Assembly: GCF_003606265.1 (NCBI RefSeq) | Contig: NZ_CP023671.1 | Coordinates: 124,001-188,000 of the forward strand | DNA from: Clostridium septicum | Lineage (GTDB): Bacteria; Bacillota; Clostridia; Clostridiales; Clostridiaceae | Direction of reading: 5' to 3' | Length of the DNA: 64,000 bases | Part shown: one piece after another, positions 38,402 to 49,019 of the stretch | Numbering within the stretch: position 1 is the stretch's first letter | How the letters are laid out: every line of letters starts with the position of its first letter | Position numbers and translations under genes: made by a program | The notes under the pieces: generated by a model | Database searches by the model: none | Told to the model about the DNA's origin: nothing | What the model saw: the letters and a program-made list of their open reading frames with translations, nothing else

Positions 38402-39505
38402 TTATTCTGCTAATGTTTCAGTTGTTTCTACTACTTCTTCAGCTGCTTCTAATTTAGCTGCTTCTGCTTGTGATTTGCTCTTTATGTCTATTTTCCAACC
38501 AGATAACTTAGCTGCAAGTCTTACATTTTGACCTTCCTTACCTATAGCTAATGAAAGTTGATTATCATCAACAACTACTTTAGCTGATTTATTTGATTCA
38601 TCTACTTTAACTTCCAATACTTTAGCTGGACTTAATGAACTTGCTATAAATTCTTCTGGATCTTTACTCCATTTTATTATATCAATTTTTTCACCTTTAA
38701 GCTCATTAACTATATTTTGAACTCTAGAACCTTTAGGACCAACACAAGCTCCCATTGGATCAACATTTTCATCATTTGAGTAAACAGCAATTTTACTTCT
38801 TGAACCAGCTTCTCTTGATATACTCTTAATTTCTACTATTCCTTCAAATATTTCAGGAACTTCTAGTTCAAATAACCTTTTTACTAATCCAGGATGTGTT
38901 CTTGAAACTAATACTTGTGCGCCTTTAGAACCATTTTTAACTTCTACTACATATAGTTTTAGTTTTTCATTAAATTTATATTCTTCTCCTGGCATTTGTT
39001 CATTTGGACCAATTGCTCCTTCTATTCTACCTAAATTAACAAATACATTTCCTTTGTCTTTTCTTAGAATAGTTCCTGTTATAATGTCATATTCTTTTTC
39101 TTTATATTCTGAATATACTATAGTTCTTTCAGCTTCCCTAATTCTTTGTGTTACAACTCCCTTTGCAAGTTGTGCTGCAACTCTTCCAAAATTCTTTGGT
39201 GTAACCTCTAAATCAACTATATCATCTAAATCATATCTTGGGCTTATTTCTTTAGCCTCTTCTATACTTATTTCTGTTACACCATCATATACATCTTCTA
39301 CCACTACTTTTTGTGCATATACATGTATTTCCCCTGTTTCTCTATCAATTGTTACCTTTACATTTTGTGCTGCTGTAGTTGGACTTGCATAATTTTTCTT
39401 ATATGCTGCAACTAATGCATCCTCTATAGTAGTAAATATTAAATCTTCGCTAATTCCCTTATCTTTCACAATTTCTTTAAGAGCACCTATAAACTCTTGG
39501 TTCAT
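38402..39505 (-). CDS. nusA: Transcription termination/antitermination factor NusA
   Basis: A 367-residue RNA polymerase-associated factor that promotes pausing and hairpin termination. It has an N-terminal polymerase-binding domain (1-130), S1 (about 135-200), and two KH domains (GSRSKIAVYSNDENVDPMGACVGPKGSRVQNIV and SLAIGKEGQNVRLAAKLSGWKIDIKS). There are no acidic C-terminal repeats, as usual for Firmicutes. ATG 39505 follows AAGGAGG; the in-frame ATG at 39535 falls inside rimP. A NusA-sensitive attenuator may precede the operon. Confidence 0.96.
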   Translation of the reverse strand: MNQEFIGALKEIVKDKGISEDLIFTTIEDALVAAYKKNYASPTTAAQNVKVTIDRETGEIHVYAQKVVVEDVYDGVTEISIEEAKEISPRYDLDDIVDLEVTPKNFGRVAAQLAKGVVTQRIREAERTIVYSEYKEKEYDIITGTILRKDKGNVFVNLGRIEGAIGPNEQMPGEEYKFNEKLKLYVVEVKNGSKGAQVLVSRTHPGLVKRLFELEVPEIFEGIVEIKSISREAGSRSKIAVYSNDENVDPMGACVGPKGSRVQNIVNELKGEKIDIIKWSKDPEEFIASSLSPAKVLEVKVDESNKSAKVVVDDNQLSLAIGKEGQNVRLAAKLSGWKIDIKSKSQAEAAKLEAAEEVVETTETLAE

Positions 39506-39521
39506 TTTTACATCCTCCTTA

Positions 39522-39980
39522 TTAAATTTCCCCATCTAAATTTGCTGATTTTATTTTATCTTTTGGTATTGTTACTAAATCTTTATCTTCTACAATAATT
39601 ACATCTTCTTTTACTTCTTTTAGTACACCTTTTACATTTTTTCTTCCATCTAATGACTTTGTAAATCTAATTAAAACTTCTTTACCTATTTGCTTTTCAA
39701 AATGAGCATCTGTAAATAATCCTCTATTAAGACCTGGTGATGATACTTCAAGGAAATATGCTGTTGCAATAGGATCCTTTTCATCTAACACATCGCTTAC
39801 TCTTCTTGATAAAGCTTCACAATCTGACAAAGCAATGCCGCCATCTTTATCTATATATATTCTTAAATAATATTCTCCATTTTCCTTAACATACTCAATA
39901 TGATAAATTTCATAATTTAATTCATCGGCTATAGGTCTTACTAATTGATCGATAGTTTGTATTAAGGCATCAACTTTCAT
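39522..39980 (-). CDS. rimP: Ribosome maturation factor RimP
   Basis: A 152-residue protein needed for maturation of the 30S subunit. The pattern YEIYHIEYVKENGEYYLRIYIDKDGGIALSDCE and YFLEVSSPGLNRGL is typical, with a C-terminal Sm-like domain. AGGAGG lies 6 bases before ATG 39980. It is the first gene of the rimP-nusA-rnpM-ylxQ-infB-rbfA-nrnA-truB-ribF operon and has a leader of about 150 bases that contains a terminator. Confidence 0.95.
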   Translation of the reverse strand: MKVDALIQTIDQLVRPIADELNYEIYHIEYVKENGEYYLRIYIDKDGGIALSDCEALSRRVSDVLDEKDPIATAYFLEVSSPGLNRGLFTDAHFEKQIGKEVLIRFTKSLDGRKNVKGVLKEVKEDVIIVEDKDLVTIPKDKIKSANLDGEI

Positions 39981-40041
39981 ACTAATCCTCCTTTTCTATA
40001 TTCAGTTTTTATTTTTTTAAAGCTTACTAAAAAACTATATT

Positions 40042-40065
40042 AAAAAAGCAACTAAGAGTAGTTGC
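40042..40065 (-). terminator. Attenuator hairpin in the rimP-nusA leader
   Basis: GCAACTA (59-65 side on the minus strand) pairs with TAGTTGC, 7 bp with a 4-base loop, followed by six T. It lies between the promoter region and rimP, 62 bases before the start codon, so it would stop transcription before the operon. Confidence 0.7.
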
Positions 40066-40078
40066 ATTTAAATAGAAA

Positions 40079-40103
40079 GAGCGGGTAATAAACATTCCCA
40101 CTC
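40079..40103 (-). promoter_or_regulatory. G-rich leader stem upstream of the attenuator
   Basis: GAGTGGG and CCCGCTC pair (one G-U) with an 11-base loop just upstream of the attenuator. I do not recognise a riboswitch; a T-box is not supported because the TGGNACCGCG motif is absent. Confidence 0.4.
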
Positions 40104-40130
40104 CACTCTCCAGCTATTAGTAAATTACTT

Positions 40131-40158
40131 CTTATACAATATTATCACATATTGTAAA
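40131..40158 (-). promoter_or_regulatory. Candidate promoter of the rimP-nusA operon
   Basis: Minus-strand TTTACA (40153-40158), 16-bp spacer, TATAAG (40131-40136). An alternative is TTGTTT (40162-40167), 17 bp, TAATAT (40139-40144). Either gives a leader of about 140-150 bases. Confidence 0.4.
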
Positions 40159-40165
40159 CTAAAAC

Positions 40166-40217
40166 AAGGGGTAAGCTGGATAAATTACAAACACACTATA
40201 ATTATTACTTACCCCTT
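40166..40217 (-). terminator. Probable terminator of polC
   Basis: AAGGGGTAAG (40208-40217 side) pairs perfectly with CTTACCCCTT across a 32-base loop, followed on the minus strand by GTTTTAGTTT. The large loop makes it less certain. Confidence 0.5.
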
Positions 40218-40258
40218 ATTTCTATTTATTATACTTAAACTATATATTAAATATTTAA

Positions 40259-43200
40259 TTAGAATAATGATAATTGATTAGTTTCTGACATTCCATCTAA
40301 ACATCCATGATTAGTTAAAGTTTCTATAACAGTTTTCGAAACTTTAGATCTTAATCTTAAATCCTCTTTTGAAATAAATTCTCCATTTTTTCTTGCTTCT
40401 ACTATACTCTTTGCTGCATTTTCTCCAACACCTTGAAGTGCATTTATAGGTGGTCTTATTCCATCTTTTTCGATTTTAAACTTTACTGCTTCTGATTCAT
40501 ATAAATCTACTTTTAAAAATTTAAAACCTCTTACATAAAGCTCATATGATAATTCTAGAACTGTAATCATACCTTTATCTTTAACTGTTATCTTTGTTCC
40601 AAGTTCATATAATTCATCTAGTCTTGCTTTAACTGCTGATGCACCCTTACATATTAGGTCTGCATCAAAATCATCAGCTCTTACAGTAAAATACGTTGCA
40701 TAATAGGCTTCTGGATAATAAACTTTATAATATGCTATTCTAACTGCCATCATAACATATGCAACAGCATGCCCCTTAGGGAACATGTATTTTATTCTCT
40801 TACAAGACTCTATATACCAATCTGGAACATTATTTTCTTTCATTGTTTTTTCAAATTCCTCTGTAAGACCCTTTCCTTTTCTTACACTTTCCATAATTGT
40901 AAATGCCATTTTAGGTGGTACTCCAGCATACATTAAATAAATCATAATATCATCTCTTGTTGATATGCAATCTTTAAGTGTTGTGTAACCTTCCTTTATA
41001 AAATGTTGTGCATTATTTAACCATACATCTGTACCATGAGATAAACCAGATATTCTAACTAAATCTGCAAAACTTTTAGGTTGTGTATCTACAAGCATTC
41101 CTCTAACAAATTTAGTCCCAAACTCCGGAAGACCATAACTACCAACTTCACACCCAAGCTCCTCTTTAGTTACTCCTAATGCATCTGGAGATGTAAATAA
41201 TGAAATTACCTTTTCATCATTTAATGGTATGGTCTTAGGATCTAGTCCTGTTAAATCTTGAAGCATTCTAAGTACTGTAGGATCGTCGTGACCTAGTATA
41301 TCTAACTTTAAAAGTCTACCTGATATTGAATGGTAATCAAAATGTGTAGTAGTTACATCTGATGTAGGATCATCTGCTGGACGCTGTATTGGAGTGAAAT
41401 TATATATTTCATTATCACTTGGAACAACCATTATTCCTCCAGGATGTTGTCCTGTAGTTCTTTTTATTCCAGTACATCCAATAGTTAACCTTTCAATTTC
41501 TGCATTAGACACTCTAATTTCTCTTTCATCCAAATATTTTCTAACATATCCGTATGCCGTTTTTTCAGCAACTGTACCTATTGTACCTGCTTTAAATACG
41601 AATCCTTTACCAAATAATACTTCTGTATATTTGTGTACTTCCCCTTGATATTCACCTGAAAAGTTAAGATCGATATCAGGTTCTTTATCTCCTTCAAAAC
41701 CAAGAAAGGTTTCAAATGGTATATCATGACCATCTTTTTTATATTTAGTTCCACAATCTGGACAAACTTTGTCTGGCAAATCTGCTCCAGAGCTTACAGA
41801 TCCATCTAAAAAGAACTCAGATTTTTTACAATTTGGACAAACATAATGTGGAGGAAGTCCATTAACCTCAGTAATATCTGACATAGTAGCTACAAAAGAT
41901 GATCCAACTGAACCTCTTGATCCAACTAAATATCCATCTTCTAGGGATTTAGCAACTAATTTTTGTGCTATAAGATATAAAACTGCATATCCATTACTTA
42001 TAATAGAATTTAATTCTTTATCAAGTCTTTTTTGAACTACTTCTGGAAGAGGATCTCCATAAATTGAATGAACCTTTTTCATAGTCATATTTCTTATATC
42101 ATCATCTGCACCTTCAATTTTAGGTGGATAAGTTTCATCAGGAATTGGTTTTAAAACCTCTACAGATTCAGCAATTAATTGTGGATTTTTAACAACTACC
42201 TCTTTTGCTATTTCCTCTCCAAGATAAGAAAATTCTTTTAACATTTCCTCTGTAGTTTTTAAATATAATGGTGGCTGCTTATCAGCATCACCAAAACCCT
42301 TACCTGCCATTATTATTCTTCTAAAAGCTTCATCATGAGGTTCTAGAAAATGAACATCTCCTGTAGCAACGACAATCTTATTACATTCTTTAGCCAAATA
42401 ATATATTTTTTTATTTAAATCCCTAAGTTCGTCTTCATCTTTAACTGACCCCTTTTCTATTAAAAAGCTATTATTACCTACAGGTTGAATTTCTATGTAA
42501 TCATAAAAGTTCATTATTTCTTTTATTTCTTCATCTTCTTTTCCTGCTAAAACAGCTTTATATACCTCCCCTGCTTCACAAGCTGATCCTATAATAAGCC
42601 CATCCCTCATTTCCATAAGACGACTTTTTTTACTTCTAGGTCTTTTAAAGAAATTCTCAATATGAGATTCTGAAACTAATTTATATAGGTTTTTTATTCC
42701 TTCTTGTGTTTTGGCTAATACAATTATATGATTAGTATTTTCTTTTCTTATATCTATGTTACTTAAAAATTCTTTATTTAAACTTTTTAAATCACTTATC
42801 TCTTTTTCTTCGATAATTTTTTTTAAAGATATTAGAAAAATTTCGGCTGTTGCCTTTGCATCATCTACAGCTCTATGATGATTTTCAAGTGATATTCCAA
42901 GATATTTTGCAACCACATTAAGCTTAACCCTTTTTAAGTCTGTATATAAAAATCTACATAATGGTACAGTATCTAAAATTGTATTATTAAATTCTAACCC
43001 TAAATCCTTACAATTCTTTTTTATAAAACCTGTATCAAAAGAAGCATTATGCGCAACTACAACGCTATCTCCTACAAACTCTAAAAATTTTGGAAGTACA
43101 GTTGCAATAGTTTCAGCACTTTCAACCATTTCATCAGTTATACCAGTAAGTTCAGTTATTTTATATGGTATTTTACATTCAGGATATATAAATACACTAA

Positions 43201-44584
43201 AATTATCTATTATTTCTTTCCCCTTAACTTTAACAGCTCCAATTTCTATTATTCTATCATTTTTAGCCGAAAAACCTGTTGTTTCTATATCAAAAACTAC
43301 ATAAGTATCATCAAAATTTTGTCCTTTTTCATTTATAGCTATTGGAACTCCATCATTTACTAAATATCCCTCTACTCCATAGATAACTTTAATTTTATTT
43401 TTCTTAGCTGCTATTTGAGCATCTGGAAAAGCTTGAACTACTCCATGATCTGTTATTGCTATAGCAGGATGCCCCCATTTAGCTGCTTTTTCTATAATTT
43501 TTCCTACAGAAGTTATACCATCCATAGCACTCATAGTTGTATGACAATGAAGTTCTACTCTTTTTTCTTCTGCACCATCCATTCTTTCGCTTTTTTTCAT
43601 TTTAATAATGTCTCTACCCATTATTACAACTTCTCTAGCATAGGTATCATAAATAGCTTCTCCTCGTACCTTACAATATAAACCTTTTTTAATTTGATCT
43701 AAAACATCATCTTTTTCTTGTGGCTTTAAGAAACATTTTACTGTTATAGAACTTGTATAGTCAGTTATAAAAAATGTTAAGATAGTTTTTCCTGTTTTAG
43801 TTTCTACAATATCCGTTTTGAAAACTTCTCCTAAAATTGCTACTATACCTGATGTTTCATCTATTTCAGCTATAGAAATAACTTCATTACTTATTCCTCT
43901 TCCTATAATATTATTTTCTGTTTTAGGCTCCCTTTTAAACTCTCTCTTTTCATAAGTTTTCTTAGGTTTATCTTGTTTAGGTTCCTTTTTAGCTTTTGAT
44001 ACCTCATTAGAAATATTTCTTCCACTAAATATTTCTTTTAATACTTCAGCCTCTTTTTTAATCTTTTCATTATTATCTTCCTTAATTTCAAGTGATTTAT
44101 CATATTCTAAATAAACCTTAACTGTAATTCCAAATATGTTTTCAATATTTTTTGCTATTTCCTTTGGAACATTTTTAGATTCTGCATGTTCAAGTATTGT
44201 ATCATAACCGGTCTTTATTATTACTTTTGAATCTTTAATTTCTTTAACACCCTTCATAAGCAAAACTTTAGATAATGGTGTTTTTTTAATTACGCTTTCT
44301 GTAACCTCTATCCAATGATTATCAATTATTTCTTTTATAGAAATATTAGAAACATCTCTATAAAATAGAATTTCTATATTAATATCTAAATTCAGATTAT
44401 TTTTTACAGCCCTTTTAACTTGTTCTTCTTCATCTTCAGCTAAAGATTCTTTTCCTCTTAATACTACTTTTAATAAATTGCTTTTCCTTAAAAATTGAAA
44501 TCTTATAATTTTAATATCTTTATCTTCTAAGGATTCATTTTTATTTATGTCTTTTTTTATTTTCTTTATGACTTCTTCACTCAA
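40259..44584 (-). CDS. polC: DNA polymerase III alpha subunit, PolC type
   Basis: A 1441-residue replicative polymerase of low-GC Gram-positive bacteria. Order: N-terminal domain, OB domain ([27 protein letters not shown]), PHP domain ([17 protein letters not shown]), an inserted 3'-5' proofreading exonuclease ([23 protein letters not shown]), PHP continuation, the zinc-binding CPNCKK ... CPDCG, and the palm/fingers with [10 protein letters not shown] and EPDIDLNF. All catalytic acidic residues seem present. The start is TTG 44584 with GGGGGTGAT upstream. In Bacillus proS lies just upstream of polC; here ispG does. A terminator separates ispG from polC, so it has its own promoter. Confidence 0.97.
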   Translation of the reverse strand: MSEEVIKKIKKDINKNESLEDKDIKIIRFQFLRKSNLLKVVLRGKESLAEDEEEQVKRAVKNNLNLDINIEILFYRDVSNISIKEIIDNHWIEVTESVIKKTPLSKVLLMKGVKEIKDSKVIIKTGYDTILEHAESKNVPKEIAKNIENIFGITVKVYLEYDKSLEIKEDNNEKIKKEAEVLKEIFSGRNISNEVSKAKKEPKQDKPKKTYEKREFKREPKTENNIIGRGISNEVISIAEIDETSGIVAILGEVFKTDIVETKTGKTILTFFITDYTSSITVKCFLKPQEKDDVLDQIKKGLYCKVRGEAIYDTYAREVVIMGRDIIKMKKSERMDGAEEKRVELHCHTTMSAMDGITSVGKIIEKAAKWGHPAIAITDHGVVQAFPDAQIAAKKNKIKVIYGVEGYLVNDGVPIAINEKGQNFDDTYVVFDIETTGFSAKNDRIIEIGAVKVKGKEIIDNFSVFIYPECKIPYKITELTGITDEMVESAETIATVLPKFLEFVGDSVVVAHNASFDTGFIKKNCKDLGLEFNNTILDTVPLCRFLYTDLKRVKLNVVAKYLGISLENHHRAVDDAKATAEIFLISLKKIIEEKEISDLKSLNKEFLSNIDIRKENTNHIIVLAKTQEGIKNLYKLVSESHIENFFKRPRSKKSRLMEMRDGLIIGSACEAGEVYKAVLAGKEDEEIKEIMNFYDYIEIQPVGNNSFLIEKGSVKDEDELRDLNKKIYYLAKECNKIVVATGDVHFLEPHDEAFRRIIMAGKGFGDADKQPPLYLKTTEEMLKEFSYLGEEIAKEVVVKNPQLIAESVEVLKPIPDETYPPKIEGADDDIRNMTMKKVHSIYGDPLPEVVQKRLDKELNSIISNGYAVLYLIAQKLVAKSLEDGYLVGSRGSVGSSFVATMSDITEVNGLPPHYVCPNCKKSEFFLDGSVSSGADLPDKVCPDCGTKYKKDGHDIPFETFLGFEGDKEPDIDLNFSGEYQGEVHKYTEVLFGKGFVFKAGTIGTVAEKTAYGYVRKYLDEREIRVSNAEIERLTIGCTGIKRTTGQHPGGIMVVPSDNEIYNFTPIQRPADDPTSDVTTTHFDYHSISGRLLKLDILGHDDPTVLRMLQDLTGLDPKTIPLNDEKVISLFTSPDALGVTKEELGCEVGSYGLPEFGTKFVRGMLVDTQPKSFADLVRISGLSHGTDVWLNNAQHFIKEGYTTLKDCISTRDDIMIYLMYAGVPPKMAFTIMESVRKGKGLTEEFEKTMKENNVPDWYIESCKRIKYMFPKGHAVAYVMMAVRIAYYKVYYPEAYYATYFTVRADDFDADLICKGASAVKARLDELYELGTKITVKDKGMITVLELSYELYVRGFKFLKVDLYESEAVKFKIEKDGIRPPINALQGVGENAAKSIVEARKNGEFISKEDLRLRSKVSKTVIETLTNHGCLDGMSETNQLSLF

Positions 44585-44621
44585 AATATCACCCCCAAAT
44601 TAGAATCAATGGAACTAAAAG

Positions 44622-44674
44622 AATGAAGAGATTAAAAGAAATAGAGAAATCTCTATTTCTTTATTCTCTTCATT
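44622..44674 (-). terminator. Long nested terminator after ispG
   Basis: Outer arms AATGAAGAG/CTCTTCATT (44622-44630, 44666-44674) enclose GAAATAGAGA/TCTCTATTTC (44638-44647, 44650-44659). The whole forms an almost continuous stem of about 25 bp, 9 bases after the ispG stop. Confidence 0.8.
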
Positions 44675-44682
44675 TTATTATT

Positions 44683-45732
44683 TTATAAATTTTCTATCTC
44701 TTTCATTAATTCTTCAATTAGGTTTTCTTCTTTTACCTTTTTAATTATTTTACCCTTCTTAAATATTATACCTTCACCTTTTCCACCAGCAATTCCAATA
44801 TCAGCTTCCCTTGCCTCACCTGGTCCATTAACCACACAGCCCATTACTGCAACCTTTATATTTTTATTTATATTTTCTAATTTTTTCTCTACTTCTTGGG
44901 CTATTTTAATTAAATTTATTTGAGTTCTACCACAAGTAGGACAAGATATAAATTGTAATCCATTTTCTTTTAAGTTAAGAGCTTTAAGAATTTCTTTTGC
45001 TACCTTAATTTCCTCTATAGGATCACTTGTTAATGATACTCTTATGGTATCTCCTATACCTTCTGCAAGTAATGTTCCAAGTCCTATACTTGATTTTATA
45101 GTCCCTCTAAAAGGTGTTCCTGATTCTGTAACTCCTAAATGAAGAGGGTAATCTACAGTTTCACTCATAAGTCTATATGCTTCTATCATCATAGTAACAT
45201 CTGATGATTTTATTGAAATTACCATATCGAAAAAATTTAATTCTTCTAATATTTTAACATGCCTCATTGCTGATTCAACTAACCCCTTAGCAGTAGGTTT
45301 TCCATCTCTTTCAAGTATATCCTTTTCTAAAGATCCTGAATTAACCCCTATTCTTATTGGAATCCCTTTTGCTTTAGCTGCCTCTGCAACCATTTTAACT
45401 CTTTCTTCACTTCCAATATTTCCTGGATTTATTCTTAAAGCTGAAACTCCATTTTTAATAGATTCTAATGCTAATCTATAGTCAAAATGTATATCTGCAA
45501 CTACAGGAATAGGTGATTTTTCACATATTTCCTTTAAAGCTTCAGCTGCTTTAGAATCTGGAACTGCACATCTGATAATTTCACAACCTGCTTTATATAA
45601 AATATTTATTTGCTCTAAAGTCTTCTCAGTATCTCTTGTATCTGTATTAGTCATTGATTGAATTGAAACATTAGCATCTCCACCAACATAAACATTCCCA
45701 ACCTTAACTTTTCTTGTTTTTCTTCTTTCCAT
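44683..45732 (-). CDS. ispG: (E)-4-hydroxy-3-methylbut-2-enyl diphosphate synthase
   Basis: A 349-residue iron-sulfur enzyme that makes HMBPP in the non-mevalonate isoprenoid pathway. A TIM-barrel domain ([39 protein letters not shown]) is followed by the cluster domain with cysteines in [10 protein letters not shown] and [16 protein letters not shown] lies 5 bases before ATG 45732. dxr, the second gene of the same pathway, lies two genes upstream in the same operon. Confidence 0.96.
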   Translation of the reverse strand: MERRKTRKVKVGNVYVGGDANVSIQSMTNTDTRDTEKTLEQINILYKAGCEIIRCAVPDSKAAEALKEICEKSPIPVVADIHFDYRLALESIKNGVSALRINPGNIGSEERVKMVAEAAKAKGIPIRIGVNSGSLEKDILERDGKPTAKGLVESAMRHVKILEELNFFDMVISIKSSDVTMMIEAYRLMSETVDYPLHLGVTESGTPFRGTIKSSIGLGTLLAEGIGDTIRVSLTSDPIEEIKVAKEILKALNLKENGLQFISCPTCGRTQINLIKIAQEVEKKLENINKNIKVAVMGCVVNGPGEAREADIGIAGGKGEGIIFKKGKIIKKVKEENLIEELMKEIENL

Positions 45733-45744
45733 TTTTACCTCACA

Positions 45745-46764
45745 TTAAAATTTAATAGGAAATAATATATCCTTTATTGTTACTAAAATCATAAGTCCAA
45801 ATAACGCTATCATTCCTATATAGTTTATTGTACCAACTATTCTATCTGGTACTTTTCTTTTTGTTATTAGCTCTATAAGTAATATTATAGTCCACCCTCC
45901 ATCTAAAGCTGGTATAGGTAACATGTTAAACACTGCTAAATTTACACTTATGAAAGCTATAAAATGCATAAGATTCCAAATACCATTTTGGGCTGCAACT
46001 CCAGTCATTCTTATAATAGTAACCGGTCCTCCTACATCTGTTTTTAAGTTTGCTTCTCCAGTTACTAACATTTTAAGTCCTTTAAAAGTTTGAACTACCG
46101 CAGTTGCTGTCTTATTGAAACTTTGTTTAAAACTTTCAAACATAGTTGGATTTTCCTTAACAACAAATGAAAATCCTATTCTATAACTTTCTATTTCATT
46201 TTCCTTTACTAATTCTGGAGTTATTGAAATTTCTTTTTTCTCTCCATTTCTTTCTATTAAAAAGTTTACTGGATTATTCTTTGCCATGTTTATTGCAACT
46301 CTTATATCATCAGCTGAAAGTATTCTACTTTCATCTGCTTTTAAAAACTTATCTCCAACTTGAAGTCCTGCCTCATAAGCAGGGGATTTATCTGTAATAT
46401 TACTTACTTCTGGTAATGCATATCCTGCCTTACTTAAATAAATTGTAAAAATAAATATTGCAAGTAAAAAATTCATAGCTGCACCAGCTACTATAACACT
46501 TATTCTTCTAAGGGGTGATTTTGCCGAAAAACTTCTTTCATCTTGAACATCTTCCTCTTCCCCCATCATTTTTACATATCCTCCAATAGGTAACAAACCT
46601 ATTGAGTATGTAGTTTCTTTTCCTTGAGTTTTAAATATTTTAGGCCCCATACCTATAGCAAATTCTTCTACTTTTATACCATTAGCTTTTGCCATTATAA
46701 AATGTCCAAGTTCATGAACAATTATAAGTAAACTAAAACCAAGTAATGCAAAAATTATATACAA
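45745..46764 (-). CDS. rseP: Site-2 zinc metalloprotease RseP/RasP
   Basis: A 339-residue intramembrane protease that cleaves anti-sigma factors and signal-peptide remnants. HELGH (H17, E18, H21) lies in the first helix, one PDZ domain follows (about 115-195, SPAYEAGLQVGDKFLKAD), and NMLPIPALDGG supplies the third zinc ligand. The start is TTG 46764, 8 bases after AGGAGG. It sits between dxr and ispG. Compare the atypical M50-like gene at 3330, which lacks the PDZ domain. Confidence 0.93.
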   Translation of the reverse strand: MYIIFALLGFSLLIIVHELGHFIMAKANGIKVEEFAIGMGPKIFKTQGKETTYSIGLLPIGGYVKMMGEEEDVQDERSFSAKSPLRRISVIVAGAAMNFLLAIFIFTIYLSKAGYALPEVSNITDKSPAYEAGLQVGDKFLKADESRILSADDIRVAINMAKNNPVNFLIERNGEKKEISITPELVKENEIESYRIGFSFVVKENPTMFESFKQSFNKTATAVVQTFKGLKMLVTGEANLKTDVGGPVTIIRMTGVAAQNGIWNLMHFIAFISVNLAVFNMLPIPALDGGWTIILLIELITKRKVPDRIVGTINYIGMIALFGLMILVTIKDILFPIKF

Positions 46765-46776
46765 TATCTTTTCCTC

Positions 46777-47937
46777 CTAATTCCATTTTCCTCTTATATA
46801 TTCTCTTACTTTTTTGTCTAAAATTATAATATTATCTAAGTTTAACTCTTTATATTTTTCTTTTTCAAAATACTGCATACATTCTTCTATTATATCAGCT
46901 ATTTGAAGGAATTGTATTTTTTCCTCTAACAATAATGCTACTGCTTCTTCATTTGCCCCATTTAATATTGTTGTAGCTAATCCCCCCTCTTTTCCTGCCT
47001 CATATGCTAATTTTAAACATTTAAATGTTTCAATATCAGGTTCTTCAAAGGTTAATTCCTTTATTTTTGAAAAACTTATAGTTTTAGCTATTTGAGCTTT
47101 TCTTTCTCTTTTATTAATTGCATATTGAATAGGAAGCCTCATATCTGCTGAGCCTAATTGAGCTATTATACTTGCATCTTTATATTCTACCATTGAATGT
47201 ATTATACTTTGTTTATGAACTACAACTTCTATATTTTCATAAGGACAATTAAATAAAAAATGTGCTTCTATAACTTCAAGTCCTTTATTCATAAGTGTTG
47301 CTGAATCAATTGATATTTTTTTTCCCATATTCCATTTGGGATGTTTAAGAGCATCATTAACTGTGACATTTTTTAAATCATCTATTTTTTTTCCTCTAAA
47401 AGGCCCCCCTGAAGCTGTTAAAATTATTTTATTTATATCTTTTTCAGTATAACCACTTAAAGCTTGAAATATAGCACTATGTTCAGAATCTACCGGTAAA
47501 ATTTCAACCCCCATTTCCTTTGCCTTTTTCATTACTATTTCACCAGCAACCACTAATGTTTCTTTATTAGCAAGTGCAATATCTTTTCTAGCCTCTATAG
47601 CTTTTATAGTTGGTTTAAGCCCTATCATCCCAACTACAGATGTTACTACCATATCAATTTCTTCTAAGGAAGCTATTTCTTCTAATCCTTCCATCCCCTC
47701 TAAAACTATAATATCTAAAAAATTTTTTAATGTATATTCTTTAATTTTTTTAGCACTAGCTTTATCCATCATAGCAACATATTTAGGTTTAAATTCTTCT
47801 ATTATTTCCTTCATTTTATCTACTGAAGAATTAGCTGTAACACCAATTAATTTTATATCTCCATTTGATTCTCTTATTACATCTAATGTTTGTGTACCTA
47901 TTGAACCTGTTGCCCCTAAAATTGAAATATTTTTCAT
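46777..47937 (-). CDS. dxr: 1-deoxy-D-xylulose 5-phosphate reductoisomerase
   Basis: A 386-residue NADPH enzyme that makes 2-C-methylerythritol 4-phosphate, the committed step of the non-mevalonate pathway. Visible are the nucleotide-binding GATGSIGTQTLDVI, ALANKETLVVAGE, the metal-binding ILPVDSEHSAIFQ and the flexible loop KHPKWNMGKKISIDSATLMNKGLEVIEA. AGGAGG lies 7 bases before ATG 47937. It lies 3 bases after the AI-2E-family gene, in the same operon as uppS and cdsA elsewhere in Firmicutes. Confidence 0.96.
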   Translation of the reverse strand: MKNISILGATGSIGTQTLDVIRESNGDIKLIGVTANSSVDKMKEIIEEFKPKYVAMMDKASAKKIKEYTLKNFLDIIVLEGMEGLEEIASLEEIDMVVTSVVGMIGLKPTIKAIEARKDIALANKETLVVAGEIVMKKAKEMGVEILPVDSEHSAIFQALSGYTEKDINKIILTASGGPFRGKKIDDLKNVTVNDALKHPKWNMGKKISIDSATLMNKGLEVIEAHFLFNCPYENIEVVVHKQSIIHSMVEYKDASIIAQLGSADMRLPIQYAINKRERKAQIAKTISFSKIKELTFEEPDIETFKCLKLAYEAGKEGGLATTILNGANEEAVALLLEEKIQFLQIADIIEECMQYFEKEKYKELNLDNIIILDKKVREYIRGKWN

Positions 47938-47940
47938 ACT

Positions 47941-48918
47941 TTACCTCCTAATAGTTTCTTCTTGTTCATTATAAATTATATCTTTTGCTATTATACAATA
48001 AATAGGACCTGCAATTATACCCACAAATCCAAACATCTTTACCCCTACATAAATTGAAATCATTACTACTAATGGATGTATATCAAGTTTATTACTTAAA
48101 AACTTAGCCTCTAATACTTCTCTAATAACTTGAATTAAAAAATACAATCCTATAAATCCTATTACTAGTAAATATCTTTTCATTATAATATTGTATATTA
48201 TAATTGGTATAAAAACAATTATTGTTCCAACATAAGGCAAAATATCTAGAATACCACATATAATTCCTAAAAACAGGCTATTATTCATCCCCAAAATTTT
48301 AAAACCTATTATTGTTATTAATGCTGTAAAAAATACTAATATTATTTCTATTTTAAATACTTCCTTTAAATTACTTTTTTTAATATATATATTTCTCACA
48401 ACCTCTTTAGGTAGAATCATAGATAAAAGCTTATATACCTTATCCTTATCAACTAAAACAAAATATGTAGCAATGTTACCTATAAAATAACTTATTAACC
48501 CCTCTCCAGTTATAGAAGCACCTTGAAGTATTATAGAGCTATTTAATATTTTACTTAAATTTTCAATAACCTTATTTAAATCAAAATTTAATAAAACCTT
48601 TATGTTATTAAAAAAGTTATCTACAGCTAAAGTATTTTCAACATAAAATTTTTGAAACAATGTTATTAAGGTATTTCCAAAATAAAATATTATAAAAAAT
48701 AAAGTTATATTAACTATTATCAAGCTAAAAATTGCTGAGATATTTTTGTTTATATTTCTTTTATTAATAAATTTATATATAGGATGATTTATAAGTAACA
48801 TAAAAGCTATAATAAAAAATGGAGTAAAATATTCTTTTATTAGAAATGTAATTAAAACAAAGGTTATAAAAAGCACCATTAATTTTATAACCTTTGTGTA
48901 CTTATAATCTATTTTCAT
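47941..48918 (-). CDS. AI-2E (PerM/YtvI) family membrane protein
   Basis: A 325-residue integral membrane protein with about seven hydrophobic helices and the family pattern FLGIICGILDILPYVGTIIVFIPIIIYNI, followed by VREVLEAKFLSNKLDIHPLVVMISIYVGVKMFGFVGIIAGP. Some family members export autoinducer-2 or act as Na+/H+ antiporters, so substrate is not predictable. Its presence between cdsA and dxr is not part of the Bacillus order and a terminator separates it from cdsA, so it probably starts the transcription unit of dxr, rseP and ispG. Confidence 0.85.
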   Translation of the reverse strand: MKIDYKYTKVIKLMVLFITFVLITFLIKEYFTPFFIIAFMLLINHPIYKFINKRNINKNISAIFSLIIVNITLFFIIFYFGNTLITLFQKFYVENTLAVDNFFNNIKVLLNFDLNKVIENLSKILNSSIILQGASITGEGLISYFIGNIATYFVLVDKDKVYKLLSMILPKEVVRNIYIKKSNLKEVFKIEIILVFFTALITIIGFKILGMNNSLFLGIICGILDILPYVGTIIVFIPIIIYNIIMKRYLLVIGFIGLYFLIQVIREVLEAKFLSNKLDIHPLVVMISIYVGVKMFGFVGIIAGPIYCIIAKDIIYNEQEETIRR

Positions 48919-48979
48919 TTTTCACCACCTAATATAATTATATTATGATTATATTACTTATATATCTTTATAATTACAA

Positions 48980-49018
48980 AAAGAAACTACTTCAAAATTA
49001 CTTTGAAGTAGTTTCTTT
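48980..49018 (-). terminator. Terminator of cdsA
   Basis: Perfect 17-bp hairpin (48980-48996 with 49002-49018, 5-base loop) with T-runs at both ends, overlapping the region just after the cdsA stop. Confidence 0.85.
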
Positions 49019-49019
49019 T

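Noticed and set aside
40079..40103. T-box riboswitch before rimP
   Set aside because: The leader has a terminator and a G-rich stem, but the T-box sequence TGGNACCGCG is missing and the downstream genes are not amino-acid or tRNA-synthetase genes.
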